A DNA stretch of 64,000 nucleotides, from positions 18,916,038 through 18,980,037 of the forward strand of contig CM038923.1 of NCBI GenBank assembly GCA_021904315.1, given 5' to 3'. Source of the stretch: Sphagnum magellanicum (taxonomy: Eukaryota > Streptophyta > Sphagnopsida > Sphagnales > Sphagnaceae). How positions within the stretch are numbered: the first letter of the stretch is position 1; every line of letters starts with the position of its first letter. The notes beneath the pieces are model-generated. The model ran no database searches, was not told the origin of the DNA, and worked only from the letters and a program-made list of their open reading frames with translations. Below, piece by piece: positions 1-11,879 of the stretch. The translations under genes and the position numbers were made by a program.

Positions 1-57
1 TAATTGACAAATGCAAAAGTAAAGCAAATAGAATCCTTGGAGACATTGCCGTAATAC

Positions 58-2904
58 CTCTTATCAGCAACATCTAGCATGTGGGGTTGGAAGGTTCCTG
101 CAACAGCTTGACTGCCAAGAAATGTGGTCTGGAAGCGGACACCCTCCTCATCACTAAATGCAATAATCTGTTTGTCATAGCAAGAAACATGTCAATCACA
201 TTCTAGCTGCCTGCCTTTGTGCACAATAACATTGCTTTAATATATAGAGGAGGAGGAGAAGAAGAAGAAGAAGGACGCAAATTTTGCCAACTAGGCATGA
301 CTAAGTGTCTCTTCAATCTTAGGGCCCAATTGAGAATATCTCCCAGTTGCAAATCCTAAAGAGTCAAAGCTATCATTGTGACATAATAATTTCAAGAGAG
401 GAACAGACATGCACTAAAGGCACTAACAGCAATGGCGGTGCCACAAGCAAACCTCAATTGGACGTGGGAATAGATGTGATTTTCCCTCTCTGTTGAGAAC
501 CTTGACTGCAGCAATTGCAGTCAAAATACCCAGGGCTCCATCATAATACCCTGCATCTATTACTGTGTCCTGCATCACCAGCAAGAATCTATCAGCATCC
601 AAGAATAGTGAAGACAAAGGTATGAGGCAAAAATATACCACTACAAGTCAAAAAACTAAGGGAAAAAATCACTAGGTAGAATATGATTTTGCATGAGGGG
701 AACCTAAAGCATGCTAACCAGATGGGAGCCAAGTAGAAGAGCAGGGGCAGAGACATTGGCACCCTCCAAACGTCCATGTACATTCCCTATGTCATCTACC
801 CATCTGGGAGGCCATTCAAGACACCACACAAGTCAGGAGATCTGTGCTCCTCAGTCTGCAAATCAGCATCTTCAATAAGCAGGACAACTAAGGGTCTGCA
901 GAGGAGCACCACAAACTATGAAACTATTAACTTACCCTTAAACAGCACACATCATGATCTAACTCCACTAGGAACAGTCAACTTCAATCACACAGCCATG
1001 AGTCTCTACAAGACATGAAAACCAGCAAACCACCATCGAGCTACTAAAGGATTCTTTAGGCAATCAGAGGGTTGAAATACAGAAGAGTTCACAAGGGGTT
1101 GCAACTGTGTCTCCAAAATAGTGTAGAAGGTGCACATCCTGTTGCCATCATGGCTTTCTGCAGCAGATGCACATTGTAGTATCTACAAGAAGTAGATGGG
1201 AAATATCGGCATTTTTCAGCTGTGAAATTAGCATCTTGGATCCTTCCCCAAGGCACGCTGGAATGAACAGAATGAGCAGAACTTACGTGAGAAGGCCTGC
1301 ATCTTGCATCCATGCCTCAATCAGGTGACCTGCCTTGACTGCTGCTGGACTCAGGAATGTCCGCTGCAGAAAGTCATTTGCATCGCTCACCTACACAAAA
1401 TGTGATGTTCCATGAGCCTCACATGTTTTGAGAGAATGCCACCTTCACAGCTGTTTCGAGTGTTTTTCTTTTTCTAGAAACAATGTTCAAGATGCCATGT
1501 TCTCAGCTGTTGATATGAGAGTCCTTCCCAGACATGCAATGATAGAAAAAGAGGCATCATTGTGATAAACACTGTTCAAAAAATAGGAGACATGATAGGG
1601 TTAAAAAAAGGGTAGTCACATTGCCTAGCTGTTTCAGCCTTGCCACAACTTCATCTCTCAGTAATGCCCGATACCGCATGTTGTAATCTGTCTCTTGCAT
1701 TCCCCAACCTTCAAAACATCCAGTTCAACCATGGTGTAAGTGATGAGCTGACTGATATCTCTCACCAGGCCTCCCTCCCTCCCTCCCAATGCCCTAACTT
1801 GCATGTGAGGGAAGGGGATTGCAGGTCTGTATGTAAGGGGCACCGACATCTATTTCTTTTTCTTCCCAAATGACCGACAAGAGTTCTCCTTATCTAGATG
1901 TGAAATCCATCTCTCTTTGTTGTCTACAAGGCTGTACGCTCCTGAGAAGGATTTATGGGTTGCAGAAGTCGGGGTTCACGATTGGACACTACGACGCCAC
2001 CCGCCATCCTGGTATTGCTACAGTGGAAATTGGTCTGATTGCAGGCGGGCGTGATACTGATCGTACACGGATTGCAAGCAAGCACATGGACAGACTTGCA
2101 CTCAGCACATCCAAGCCTACTATGTACTGAAATTGCTTCAGGCGAACCGCACAGCATACTATCACAATCTGGAGTCTCTTTGGCACATACCGGAGAACGA
2201 CTGGCGTGACGATGCCTCGGTTAGGAGAGCCACTACGTGGCACGTGCGAAGTGTGAAAACGAGGGCGACGACGAGGGCGCCGAAGCACACAACTGGCGCC
2301 ATGCAAACGTAATCAAGAGGCGGACAGTGGCATGCAAACAATTCGTCTCAAGCGGCGCGCACACAGGTGCTGATATCGCTTTTCCCAAAACAAGAGTCAC
2401 GATTGTCTGGTGTCCAGCGCGTTGCTCAGAAACGGTACAAGTCTCAAATCGGTGATTATCTTGAGATTCTTTCAGCAGAACAAACTAGCTTGTAATGTGC
2501 GAAATAGTTGGACGAAGGCAAGCGCGTAAAGCGGTGGCGGTTCGCTTTTGCTTCAACTTCTTGAACCTGCAATCACCTCAACAATTTTTCAGAAGTCTCT
2601 CATTGCCTAGCGCTGCAGACAATAATAATGATCAAAACAGGAGAAGTTGATAGATATAAAAAAGGAAAATTCTATAAAGGAGTGTAAAAAAGTTTCCTGC
2701 CCTCAAAAACTCGAATTGAAAAAGGTCTTCTTCAGTTTCCACATCCCGCAGATTTTAAGCGGGAAAAGAGAAGAAGCAAAACCAGGAACATACAAAACTA
2801 CTCTCCGAACAACCAAGAAGACCGAAAACGAAAACAAGGACAAGGAAGAGGAGAAAAGAGGAGAAAAAAAAGCAAGAAGGCTCCACCAGGAAACTTGCAA
2901 GCAT
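58..2904 (-). CDS. AAH: Allantoate amidohydrolase (allantoate deiminase), 5' exons, gene continues past left edge
   Basis: Allantoate amidohydrolases (M20 metallopeptidase fold) hydrolyse allantoate in purine/ureide catabolism; plant forms are ER proteins with a signal peptide. Minus-strand exons that join in phase: 1620-1687, 1287-1390, 719-803, 453-569 and 58-167, each with AG acceptors and GT donors. Spliced, they read LLRDEVVARLKQLG, RTFLSPAAVKAGHLIEAWM, WVDDIGNVHGR, GSHLDTVIDAGYYDGALG and IAFSDEEGVRFQTTFLGSQA. The family's metal-site residues are present: His in GSHLDT, Asp in YYDG, Glu-Glu in SDEEG. A candidate first exon begins with ATG at 2904-2902 and encodes a strongly hydrophobic run (FFFSSFLLFLVLVFVFGLL), a good signal peptide. 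A GT donor after 2802 keeps phase with the exon at 1687; a stronger gtatgt after 2794 would need one more exon. The donor after 1620 (gtgact) is weak. The last in-window donor is at 56-57, so the dimerisation and C-terminal parts lie outside. No disabling lesion was seen. Family assignment is confident; exon 1 is less so. Confidence 0.9.
247..274. repeat. GGA/GAA trinucleotide microsatellite
   Basis: A short run of AGG then GAA triplets lies in the intron between the 58-167 and 453-569 exons of the allantoate amidohydrolase gene. It has no evident role. Confidence 0.8.
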
Positions 2905-3530
2905 TGATCAAGTTGCCAATAATTGACGATACTTACAGAGCACTTCCCCTTTTGCGAAAGAGACTTGTGAAACAAACAAGAAGTTGGCGATCGCAGATGA
3001 AACAAACCTTTTTTTTTCTGTCTCGGATCCGCGTCACACAGAAAGAGAAGATATTTTGACGAACGGCAACACGGACCGCAGGAGCGACAGCAGCGATGGC
3101 GGAGAGGGACAGCGAGCGAGAGGCAGCGGCTACGTCTTCCCTCTCCTGAAGAAGACCAACAAACACTGCGCCAAACAAGGTCCTCAAATCCAGATACCTA
3201 AATTGAGGTCCTTCGAATATGTCCGTCACCTGGATCTCGCGTATGTTGCCGCAGTGTACGACGCTTGATAATTGGCTGGAGTTGTTTATTGTCCAATAAG
3301 AAGATGCCACGTGCTGGAATCTTTAATCTGGAAGCGGTTTTCCTTAAACCTCCTTTCTGCTCGTTTCACGAGGTTTGTCCGTCTTGCCATTGGGCCCCCC
3401 TACTCGGGATCTCGACAGGCATCCCTCGCCACTCGATGCACCACGTCCGCAGTCCTCGTAAACACTTTTCGTGGGGCCCCCACATTCAAGACCTGGATTT
3501 GGGCATTTCCAAATTAAGGACCGCTTAAAT
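2905..3530. promoter_or_regulatory. GC-rich promoter-like region upstream of the allantoate amidohydrolase gene, with a G-box
   Basis: This stretch lies just 5' of the candidate signal-peptide ATG and is clearly richer in G+C than most of the window. A palindromic CACGTG (G-box core) sits at 3308-3313. A short plus-strand ORF opens at an ATG near 3096 (MAERDSEREAAATSSLS, then stop), so a divergent transcript is conceivable but unsupported. No convincing TATA box was found on the minus strand. Assignment as promoter rests on position and composition only. Confidence 0.3.
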
Positions 3531-3539
3531 ATCCTCCTT

Positions 3540-3670
3540 GCTCATTTGTAACCGGACGCGCGGTTCAGGTTTACGGTTATTGGAACTGGAACCGCCCCCG
3601 CCCGGAACGGGTTTACTGTGGTTGGGAACCGGACCGGATATATACTCGGTAACTGGACCCGGGCTCTCTG
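3540..3670. repeat. Degenerate GGAACCGG-type short repeat tract
   Basis: The tract repeatedly uses variants of ggaaccgg, ggttcagg and cggttattggaac and is among the most GC-rich DNA in the window. It looks like a decayed hexanucleotide-type simple repeat. No gene is visible here. Confidence 0.5.
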
Positions 3671-3773
3671 TTGGCTTTGATCCAGAACCTACTTACGCAG
3701 ATCCCTGGCGCTAGAAATGTCCTCCCAAATTGGGGATTTTATTTTATTTTCTATTTATTAGTTCTTAGGCAGA

Positions 3774-3828
3774 GGGGAAAGCCCTGCCGGTAGTGCGTTA
3801 TTGTAATGCACTGCTTCGGGGGCTTTCC
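3774..3828. repeat. Imperfect inverted repeat (stem-loop)
   Basis: GGAAAGCCC at 3776-3784 is exactly complementary to GGGCTTTCC at 3820-3828. Inside it, AGTGC at 3792-3796 pairs with GCACT at 3808-3812 around an 11-base loop. The whole 55-bp block could fold into an interrupted hairpin. Function unknown. Confidence 0.7.
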
Positions 3829-4152
3829 GCTCATAAAAATCGTATGGTGGGCATTACAAAAAAAAAATGTACAGCTTGTTGTAATACGGAGGAATGGCCA
3901 CTGTGCATTTTGCAAAACAAAATGCCTCATTCTGCCTGTCGGTCAGGTTTTTTTATGTGTGAGCTAATAATGCTCTTGGAGCCAGGGAGTTTTGAAAGTA
4001 AAACACCCAAGGCATAGTCAGGGGGGCACTTACATCCAGAACTCCTTAGTTCCAAAAGCATTTATCAAGCATAAAAATTGACACCATTTTTTTGTTAAAA
4101 CTTTCATGTGATACTCACCAGGTATCACAAGAAAAAAACAACATGGGACATT

Positions 4153-4314
4153 TCTGATGGATTATGTGCTCCATACGCATACCTCCAAATACACAAAACA
4201 AAGATTTCTCACCTTCTTAAGCTAAAGGAGCAATCTGATGGATTATGTGCTCCATAAGCATACCTCCAAATACACAAAAAAAAGATCTCTCACCTTCTTA
4301 AGCTAAAGGAGCAA
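4153..4314. repeat. Two tandem copies of an 81-bp unit
   Basis: Units at 4153-4233 and 4234-4314 both start tctgatggattatgtgctcc and end gctaaaggagcaa, with only a few substitutions between them. This is a recent head-to-tail duplication in otherwise non-coding DNA. Confidence 0.92.
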
Positions 4315-4931
4315 ACAGGATGTTAAACACTTTCGTATGGAACTTGGTGATTGTCAATGTGGCTAATAAGCATCTTGATCTTGGAATCTAGTGACCTTGG
4401 TAAATTAATTCATTGGGAACTTGGCTCTGTTATGGTTGGTTTCAGCAAGTATCCTTTTTAACCATTATGTCTATATACAGATAAAGGTTTTAGTATTGAT
4501 GTACTACCTCGTGTAATATAAAGCAATAAAGAAGGTGTTGAATAGGCTTGTGTGTGCAGAAAAAATGTTATGGCCAATGAAATTCCTAGATTTGGTCATC
4601 TGAATTTGTTTTCTTAGTTATAACCAAACTAACAGTTCATCGTGTAATAGCTATTTATACACAAGGTTCTAGACTCTAGCATATTACTTGTGCACCTTGT
4701 TTCAAAACAATGAGCAGCAGTGATAGTAGTAGTAGTGTCTTGTATGGGTGGTATAGAATAGTAGTAGTCATAAATGAACCTAACGAAAGGCTTTCCAGGA
4801 ACCGGGGATCCCCTACTATGTATGGGCAGCGAGCACTTTGCATCAGTTTCCAGGCCTGTCGCCCATGTGCACAAGTCTACAACCACAACTTTTTGTGTAC
4901 TGATTCACATATATAAGTGTCTGTATATTGT

Positions 4932-5021
4932 AATTGTCTTTCCCATGCTCAGGGATGCTTTTATGCACTGGATGATAATTGTCTTTCCCATGCTCGGGGA
5001 TGCTCTTATGCACTGGAGAAA
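4932..5021. repeat. Two tandem copies of a 45-bp unit
   Basis: The phrase aattgtctttcccatgctc recurs at 4932 and 4977, giving two adjacent 45-bp units that differ at a few bases. No gene is recognised around it; short plus-strand ORFs across it look fortuitous. Confidence 0.88.
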
Positions 5022-6410
5022 TCCTTTTTGAAATTTTGTCGGAACCTACCTACCAAAGGCTCACACACCACTTGCATGACCTTTGGCATAGCCCCTCAGA
5101 GGGGAATGGTTCATGCATCCATGTTTTATAGATCACCAAAAGAAGTTGTAAGCGAAAAAGAAGTGGAAGACAAAAGAACAAACCTAACAACATACAATGA
5201 GCCTAAGCAGAATTGGATTTTCTAGCACCTTACAGCAAATAACATCTCTTGACCTTTTCTCTCACTCCCATGTCATAGAAAACTCCTGCAATTCACTGCT
5301 TTCAACAAAACCAGCTTATGCATACACAAATTGGCAAAGCTGTTACAAAATCTTGAATTACACAACACATTCACATGTATCGCCAGAAACCATTAGCTAC
5401 CTAACTCCAATGCATATCAGCAAAAATCAAAAATCTATCGAGGTATGGCCTTTGAGGTCAAAACTCTCAAGGTTCACTTGATCCATTTGAGTTGCTAACC
5501 AATTCCCCATTGAATGCAACAATGCAGCCTACCTCCATTCTTCTTGTCTAAAAACCTAAAACCTGAAAACTCTTGAATCTAAATGCATTCTGAATCACTT
5601 GACTTCGAGAAGTAAATATCAGGCTTGTCTAAAGCCATTCAATGGGGCAGACTTTTATGCAAGAATGGATGACAAATTTTTCTTTTCAAGTCCTTTTTTC
5701 ACTCTTATTCTATATATTCATTTTGTCCACCCTAAGGATACCCCTTGAGGTTTTTGGTACTCACTTTGACAGCAGCCTACAACACAGACACAAGGTACTA
5801 CGACACAAACTCCCCATTCCAAGATGTTCATTGTTCCTTGTATTTTAACTAGTGTAAGGCGATTCTCAAAAATTGGGTATCAAAAGATTAATTACTTTTT
5901 CTTTTTCTTTTTTTTTCTCTTTCTCTATATATAAGGATCAATTTTAAATGGTAGAAATTTTGAATAAAAAATATTTGTTTTTCAATATTTGATATGTCCA
6001 TGACTTCCTGTGGTTCAAATAAGTTTTCAAACTCTTCTTAAAAACCTAAACAATGAAGTCAAAACATTTTCAAACATTTACAATGACAAGATATTTCTTT
6101 TTTTCCTCTTTTCATATAAAATAAATGTACAAGTGATGTATGCAACTATTACAATGTGAAGTATGAATAATAAATCTTGCATACAAACAACAAATTTAAA
6201 ACTATTAACATACAAAACATATGCAACAAAAAATAATTCAAACACATACATCTTCACAAAACACATACAAACATGATGGGAAAAAAAAAAATCAAACAAA
6301 AAAAAATTAAAAAACTCAACTTGAAAATTTTTGGGCTTAAAGCTTGACTTTCATGTTTTTTTTCCTTTACCTACATAAAAACAAGGGTGGGATAGTACAA
6401 ACTAAAGGAA
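5022..6410. other. Non-coding, no recognised feature
   Basis: Moderately to strongly AT-rich DNA with only short ORFs lacking family resemblance. A T-rich tract lies near 5895-5930. Nothing else was recognised. Confidence 0.6.
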
Positions 6411-6860
6411 TTAAATCACAAAGACGAGAAAAAACAATATTAATTCATAACAACAAGGAGTGAAAGAACAATAGCAGGTCAAAGAAGTAGCTAAGGAAAG
6501 TGACAAGAATGTACAACAACAAAAAGCTGAAAAAAAGCAATAATGCCCAACAACGAGACAATAAATAATAATAACATGACAACGAAAAGCGACAATACCA
6601 ATGAGGAGTTGAATAGTAGTTATAATGCATGATAATAAAAAACAACAATGCCCAACAATGAAGAGTAGGGGAGATAACAACACATAGCAATGAGGAACAA
6701 CAACACTAAACAACGAGGAATTGGAAAACGACAATAAAATGCAACAATGAGAAGCAACAATGCAAAACAATGAAGAGTCAAATTTGCAATGACAACACAC
6801 ATTGACAACAAAGAAGAACAAAATTCAATAGAAAAACAACCCCAAAAAAACAACAAATCA
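6411..6860. repeat. Low-complexity CAACAATG-type tract
   Basis: The plus strand is dominated by variations of aacaacaatg, gacaacaa and aataataa. This is why the opposite strand yields long ORFs rich in Cys, Ser, Phe and Leu; those translations look like simple-sequence artefacts. Best read as a decayed short tandem repeat. Confidence 0.75.
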
Positions 6861-8870
6861 AAACATATTCAAACAAATAAAAACATTATACACAAATTTC
6901 TTTTAACAATGAGATAAAACAAAAATAATAGTGAGATTGTATTTAAAGAATGAATAAAAAATGTGAAGAAGAAATGTGAAAGGAGGAGACGCCACCCAAA
7001 ACTAACCCAAACTTTTCTAAACTCTACCGAACATTGACTTACTTAGTATTGATTAATATGCCCTTATCCTATTATCTATTAACATCCTAACAAAATATTA
7101 AAAAGTTAATGTGAAAAAGTTTAAGTAGTCAATTCTAAATCTAGGTAGAATTGATGAGCATGTTTCAAATAGGGTATCACCCTTGGTGATATTTAGTGAT
7201 TTTCAAATAGAGAATCAGCTTGAAACCATGGTCAATCTTCACACAATTTCCCATACCCACATTACATTGATTTTAACTAATTATAGTCTTGCGGCCTAAT
7301 ATTGTTTCATTACCACCCAACATTGATCTTGCCATAATCTAGAGGATTCTCTTTGATGTTGGTTGTTTTACGATCTTGTCATTTTGGTTGTCATGTACGA
7401 ATGCCTTCAAGTTTCCATTTACAATTATTCATGTTATATTCAACATAATAAACTAGTGGATTGGCAAGAATGTGGGCAACACACATATCATAACATTTTA
7501 ATCAAGTTGAATCTTTACAAAGTTATGGTTTTTTTGTAATGGGGCCCTATTTTCCATCAATTGATTAGCAATAACATTTGTTGAATATTGTTTGGCCAAA
7601 TTTGTGAGAAACCAAATGTCATCTTCAAAAATAATTATTTCATCAAAGATGGTAATGGGTAAAATTAATGACGATGATTTGATACCAATCTTGAAAGCAT
7701 TCAACTCGCAAGGTTTTCAAAGACATATTAAGTGCTTAAAATTTTGAAATGAAAGTTGTTTTTTCAAACAATTTGGAGGAATATAGAAAAGGAAACAAAA
7801 TAGTTGTTGAATCCACTATAAAATATTTTGTTAAATCTTGATAAGAAACCTGATGAAAGGTCAAAAATGAGAGTTTTGATGGTATATGCACAATATTGTA
7901 CTCTATTTGATTTAACAAATTTTTAAAAATTACATCTATTATGTTTATCAATGTTATTTGATTTTTATTTTCCTTGGTTCATAAAATGTTCCTTGGTTTT
8001 CATTTACAAGATATGCTTGGGGCATCAAGGGATACATCTTTAAGCACCTTGGAGTGGGCATTATATGAATCATGATTTATGAGTTTGTTTTTCATTGTTG
8101 ATTGTTTCAATAGAATTGAAATTTTTTCATCACCTAATATACATTGCTTTTATCAAATCTTAATCAACCACCTAGTAAAAAATTTTAAAAACCATTTCTA
8201 GCTAGGCACTGATCTAGACATTTTACAAGAGAACTAATTACAACATTAAAAATGTCTAGTGAGACAAATCAAAATTATTCCATGTCTGAAATTTTGTTTT
8301 ATATATTGTTTTGTCGCTAGAATCAATATCTAATAGTTTAGTGATGATACTTCTGTAGCTGAATTCATTGCCTTTTTACAAGGGTGATCTATGAGACAGA
8401 ACCTGAAAACTCTAATTTTAACTTTTAAATGATGCCTTAATTTTTCACAACTCTAACAAGCAATGTTTTGTTTTTTCAAAAATTTAATGAGCAACTGGTG
8501 ATAATCAATAATAAATTATAGATGTAGTAGAATTTTTCAGGCATCCTTGTATGTTTCTGACTACCATACCTTGTTCAAAATCCGGTGAAGCTTCGCATTT
8601 TTTTCTTAAATACCTAAAATATATGGTGAGGAAAAACCCCCAAAATCCTCATCTGGTATCACTTTCTCCAACAAAAACAGCTTGAGCAGGTGAAATTTCA
8701 TCACAGGAAAAAAACCACTACTAACAAGCCTTTAAAACATGGTTATAATTTTCACATCTCCTATCCTCATTGGCCTCCTCACTCTAACAATTTCAGGCAG
8801 ACCTTTCAAAATCAAGGCTAGCATCCATACTTCTGAATGAATCCCTTAACTGGTCCAAAACGTAAACATG
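6861..8870. other. AT-rich intergenic DNA, no recognised feature
   Basis: About 2 kb with only small ORFs and A/T runs. No mobile-element domain, RNA gene or repeat array was recognised. It ends just downstream of the PPR pseudogene. Confidence 0.6.
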
Positions 8871-8928
8871 TTAAGACCCACCAAAATGGATAAGCATCGA
8901 AATACTTCTAGATGAACTTGCTGAAATG

Positions 8929-11853
8929 TTAGAGATGCCTGTTACCAGCAGCAGCATAGATGTTTGACAGCACCACGTAACCAGCAGCATTGTCAAGCTC
9001 CATTTCAAGAATTTGTTTGGCAATACGTTCTGCCATCTCCACATTACCATGAATTCTGCAAGCGCCAAGCAAAGCCATCCATGGAGCCACATGCGGTTTC
9101 CAGGGCATTTCAATGACCATATTCTCTGCTTCCTGTAGATGGCCAGCACAGCCAAGAAGGTCAACAATGCAGGTGTAATGTTCCAATTTTGGAGAAATTG
9201 TATAGACTGTGACCATTGAAGCATAAAAGCGCATGCCTTCATCTGCATGGCTACAAGCTGACAGAAGACAAATAAAAGTGATATCATTTGGCTGTCCACC
9301 TTCTTCACACATCTGTTCAAAATATTTAAGAGCTTCCTTACCATGCCCATGCATGGCACATCCTCCAAGTATGGTGCTCAAGTTACCACATTTCGAAATG
9401 GCATCTTATTGACCACTCTCCAAGCATCGTCCATGCTCCCACACTTTGCATACATGTCCACCAAACTACTGCCCACAAAGACATCCAGCTCCAAACCACT
9501 TTGAATGATTTCATGATAAACACACCTGCCCTCTTCAAGGGCAAGTACACTGGCACATGCATTCAGAACCCCCACAAAAGTAACAGAGTTTGGATCCGCA
9601 CCCTCCTGTTTCATTTCTTGAAATAGTCCCAGTGCCTTCTGCCCTTGGCCACATTGCATGTGTCCCAATATCATGGCGGTCCAGGTGACCACATTCGAGC
9701 TGGCATCTTGTTGAACACACTCCAAGCATCCTCCAGGGTTCCACACTTTGCATACATGTCCACCAAACTACTCTCCACAAAGACATCAGACTCCAAACCA
9801 TGTTGAATGATTTGCTGATGAACACACCTGCCCTCTTCAAGGGCAAGTACACTGGCACATGCATTCAGTGCCCCCACAAAAGTAACAAAGTTTTGTCACA
9901 CACCCTCCTGTTGCATTTGTTGAAATAGTTCGAATGCCTTCTGCCTTTCCCTGCATTGCACATGCCCCAATATCATGGCAGTCCAACTAACCACATCTTG
10001 AGATGGCATCTTTTTTAACATCTTACCAGCATCTTCAATGCTCCCACATTTTGCATACATGTCCACGGAGCTACTCCCCACAAAGACAGCAGACTCCAAA
10101 CCACTTTGAATGATCTGCTGATGAACACACCTGCCCTCTTCAATCACAGCCACATTGGCACATGCTTTCAATACTCCCACAAAAGTAACAGAGTTAGGTT
10201 GCACACCCTGCAGTTGCATTTGTTGAAATAGTTCCAGTGCCTTCTGCCCTTGCCCACATTTCACATGTCCCAATACCATTGCATTCCAAGTATTTCGGGA
10301 TGGCATCTCGTTGAACACTCTCCAAGCATCTTCAATGCTCCCACATTTTGCATACATGTCAACCAAGCTATTCCCCACAAATACATGTGAATCCCATCCA
10401 AATTCAACAATCTGCTGATGTACACACCTGCCCTCTTCAAGCGCAAGGATGCTCACACATGCCTTCAGCACCCCCACAAAAGTAACAGAATCTGGCTGCA
10501 CACCTTCTTGTTGCATTTTTTCAAATAGTTCCAGTGCCTTCTGCCAATGCTGACATTGCACATGTCCCAATATCATGGTTGTCCAATTGACAACATTTCA
10601 AGATGGCATCTTCTCAAACACTGTCCAAGCCTCCTCAATGCTCCCACATTTTGCATACATGTCCACCAAGCTATTGCACACAAAGACATCGGACTTGTAA
10701 CCACTTTGAATGAGCTGTTTATGAACAAGTCTCCCATCTTCAAGTCTTCCTAAACCCGCACATGCCTTAATCACCTGAACAAAAGTGAATTTGTCAGGAC
10801 TCATTCCTTCTTGTTGCATTTGTTGGAAAAGCTGCATTGCCTTCTCCAGTTGCCCATCCTTCACATCTTTTGTAAGCTTCTGATTCCATGCAAAAATGTT
10901 CAATTGCACTCTGCCTGGTGCCATTGCAGCCATCTCTGTTGCCACCCACTGGGTTTTATCTGTCCTCAATCCAGAGTGCTTCCCCTGTCTACTTGTGTTT
11001 GAAATCTGGGTACCTTTCATTTGTCTACAACCAGAAATCCAGGCCAAGCTGATCAACCATGTATTCTCCACATCCTGGCATAATTGGTATCATAATAACA
11101 GAGAAAGTCACACTGACCTTCTCCATCTTCATATTTCATTTACTTACCTTCTCCAGCAGACTGATACTAGCCCACCAGTGCAAAGGTCCGGAAAAGAACT
11201 TCTGCCAAGTTTAGACCAGGGCAGGATTGCAACAACCAACAGAGAGCAACAAGATTGACACCAACTACAGCTATGGCTCCATTGACATGTGAACTCTGAC
11301 AGGAGTGATGTTCAGTTACCTTCTCTGGTCTGTGGTCCCACCAATGCGAGGGATCGACAAAGAACTCCCGGCACAGTTTCTCTGTGTGACCTCCAGGGAC
11401 TGCAGAAAAACTTCCTTCCAAGTCATGCACTTTTGATCCCATAGAAATCACGATGAGATCGTACTGCATCTCGCATACAACGTGTGCAATCTTTCGATTC
11501 GCTTCCGAAGATATCAGCTCAACAGTTTTCCGCAAACAAACCACGAGAGGCAGACAGTAGACACACACTGAGAGAGGAACAACGCAAGAAAGCTTACATT
11601 CGCCGGGAGCTCTGATTGCCGCCTCTGTTTCTATTCGGTGCACTCTGGGAAGAATTCCGGCGTACTGCAAAAGTTGTTGATGGGTAAATTGGGATTGACG
11701 ATGCACACAGACACGGAGCAGCAAGCTCCTCCTGGTTGAACTCTCTCTTCTCCATGCGGTGGTGGAGCTGCTGCTGCTGCTTTTGTGGCCTTCAAAAGAG
11801 TTAGATGTTGCACATGGACATTGAACTTGCTGCATAGATGATGAGGAACACAT
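8929..11853 (-). pseudogene. Pentatricopeptide repeat (PPR) pseudogene with N-terminal WWD/PDF module
   Basis: PLS-type PPR proteins are organellar RNA-binding factors, many acting in RNA editing. The first exon (11320-11853, 178 intact codons) has a Ser/Arg-rich, transit-peptide-like start and ends DPSHWWDHRPEK at a gt donor. After an intron (11025-11319) the reading resumes with TNERYPDFKHK, then TGEALWI. Together these resemble the PDF motif of plant organellar ssDNA-binding proteins. PPR units follow (VHKQLIQSG, NSLVDMYAKCGS, GRCVHQQI), then an E-like segment (WMALLGACRIHGNVEMAER). Lesions: TAG at 10989-10991, TAA at 10956-10958, a frameshift near 10950, in-frame TGA at 10598-10600 and 9896-9898, 1-bp losses near 9694 and 9379, and a three-codon loss in the ACSHA..DEGM segment. 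The frame stops at 8929, before any E+/DYW domain. These breaks make a functional nuclear gene very unlikely. Confidence 0.9.
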
Positions 11854-11879
11854 TGCTGCTTCTCAAAAACCCTTGGCAA

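Noticed and set aside
776..1018. 80-codon plus-strand ORF
   Set aside because: It lies opposite and beside the allantoate amidohydrolase exon at 719-803 and has no family resemblance, so it is a shadow frame.
1989..2306. 105-codon minus-strand ORF as a possible allantoate amidohydrolase exon
   Set aside because: Its peptide is Arg/Ser/Pro-rich with no match to the enzyme family, and no splice phase supports it.
2703..3005. 100-codon minus-strand ORF rich in Ser/Phe
   Set aside because: Overlaps the candidate signal-peptide exon in another frame; its composition only reflects the same pyrimidine-rich DNA.
3690..3720. Retroelement primer-binding/gag start suggested by ctggcgctagaaatg
   Set aside because: Only a dozen bases resemble such sites, and no LTR or gag coding sequence adjoins.
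6411..6821. 136-codon minus-strand Cys-rich ORF as a secreted peptide
   Set aside because: It is a translation of a CAACAATG low-complexity tract; overlapping ORFs in the other frames are equally long.
9896..10600. In-frame TGA codons of the PPR gene rescued by U-to-C RNA editing
   Set aside because: Such editing is known for organellar transcripts; this locus has a spliced nuclear structure and also carries frameshifts that editing would not repair.
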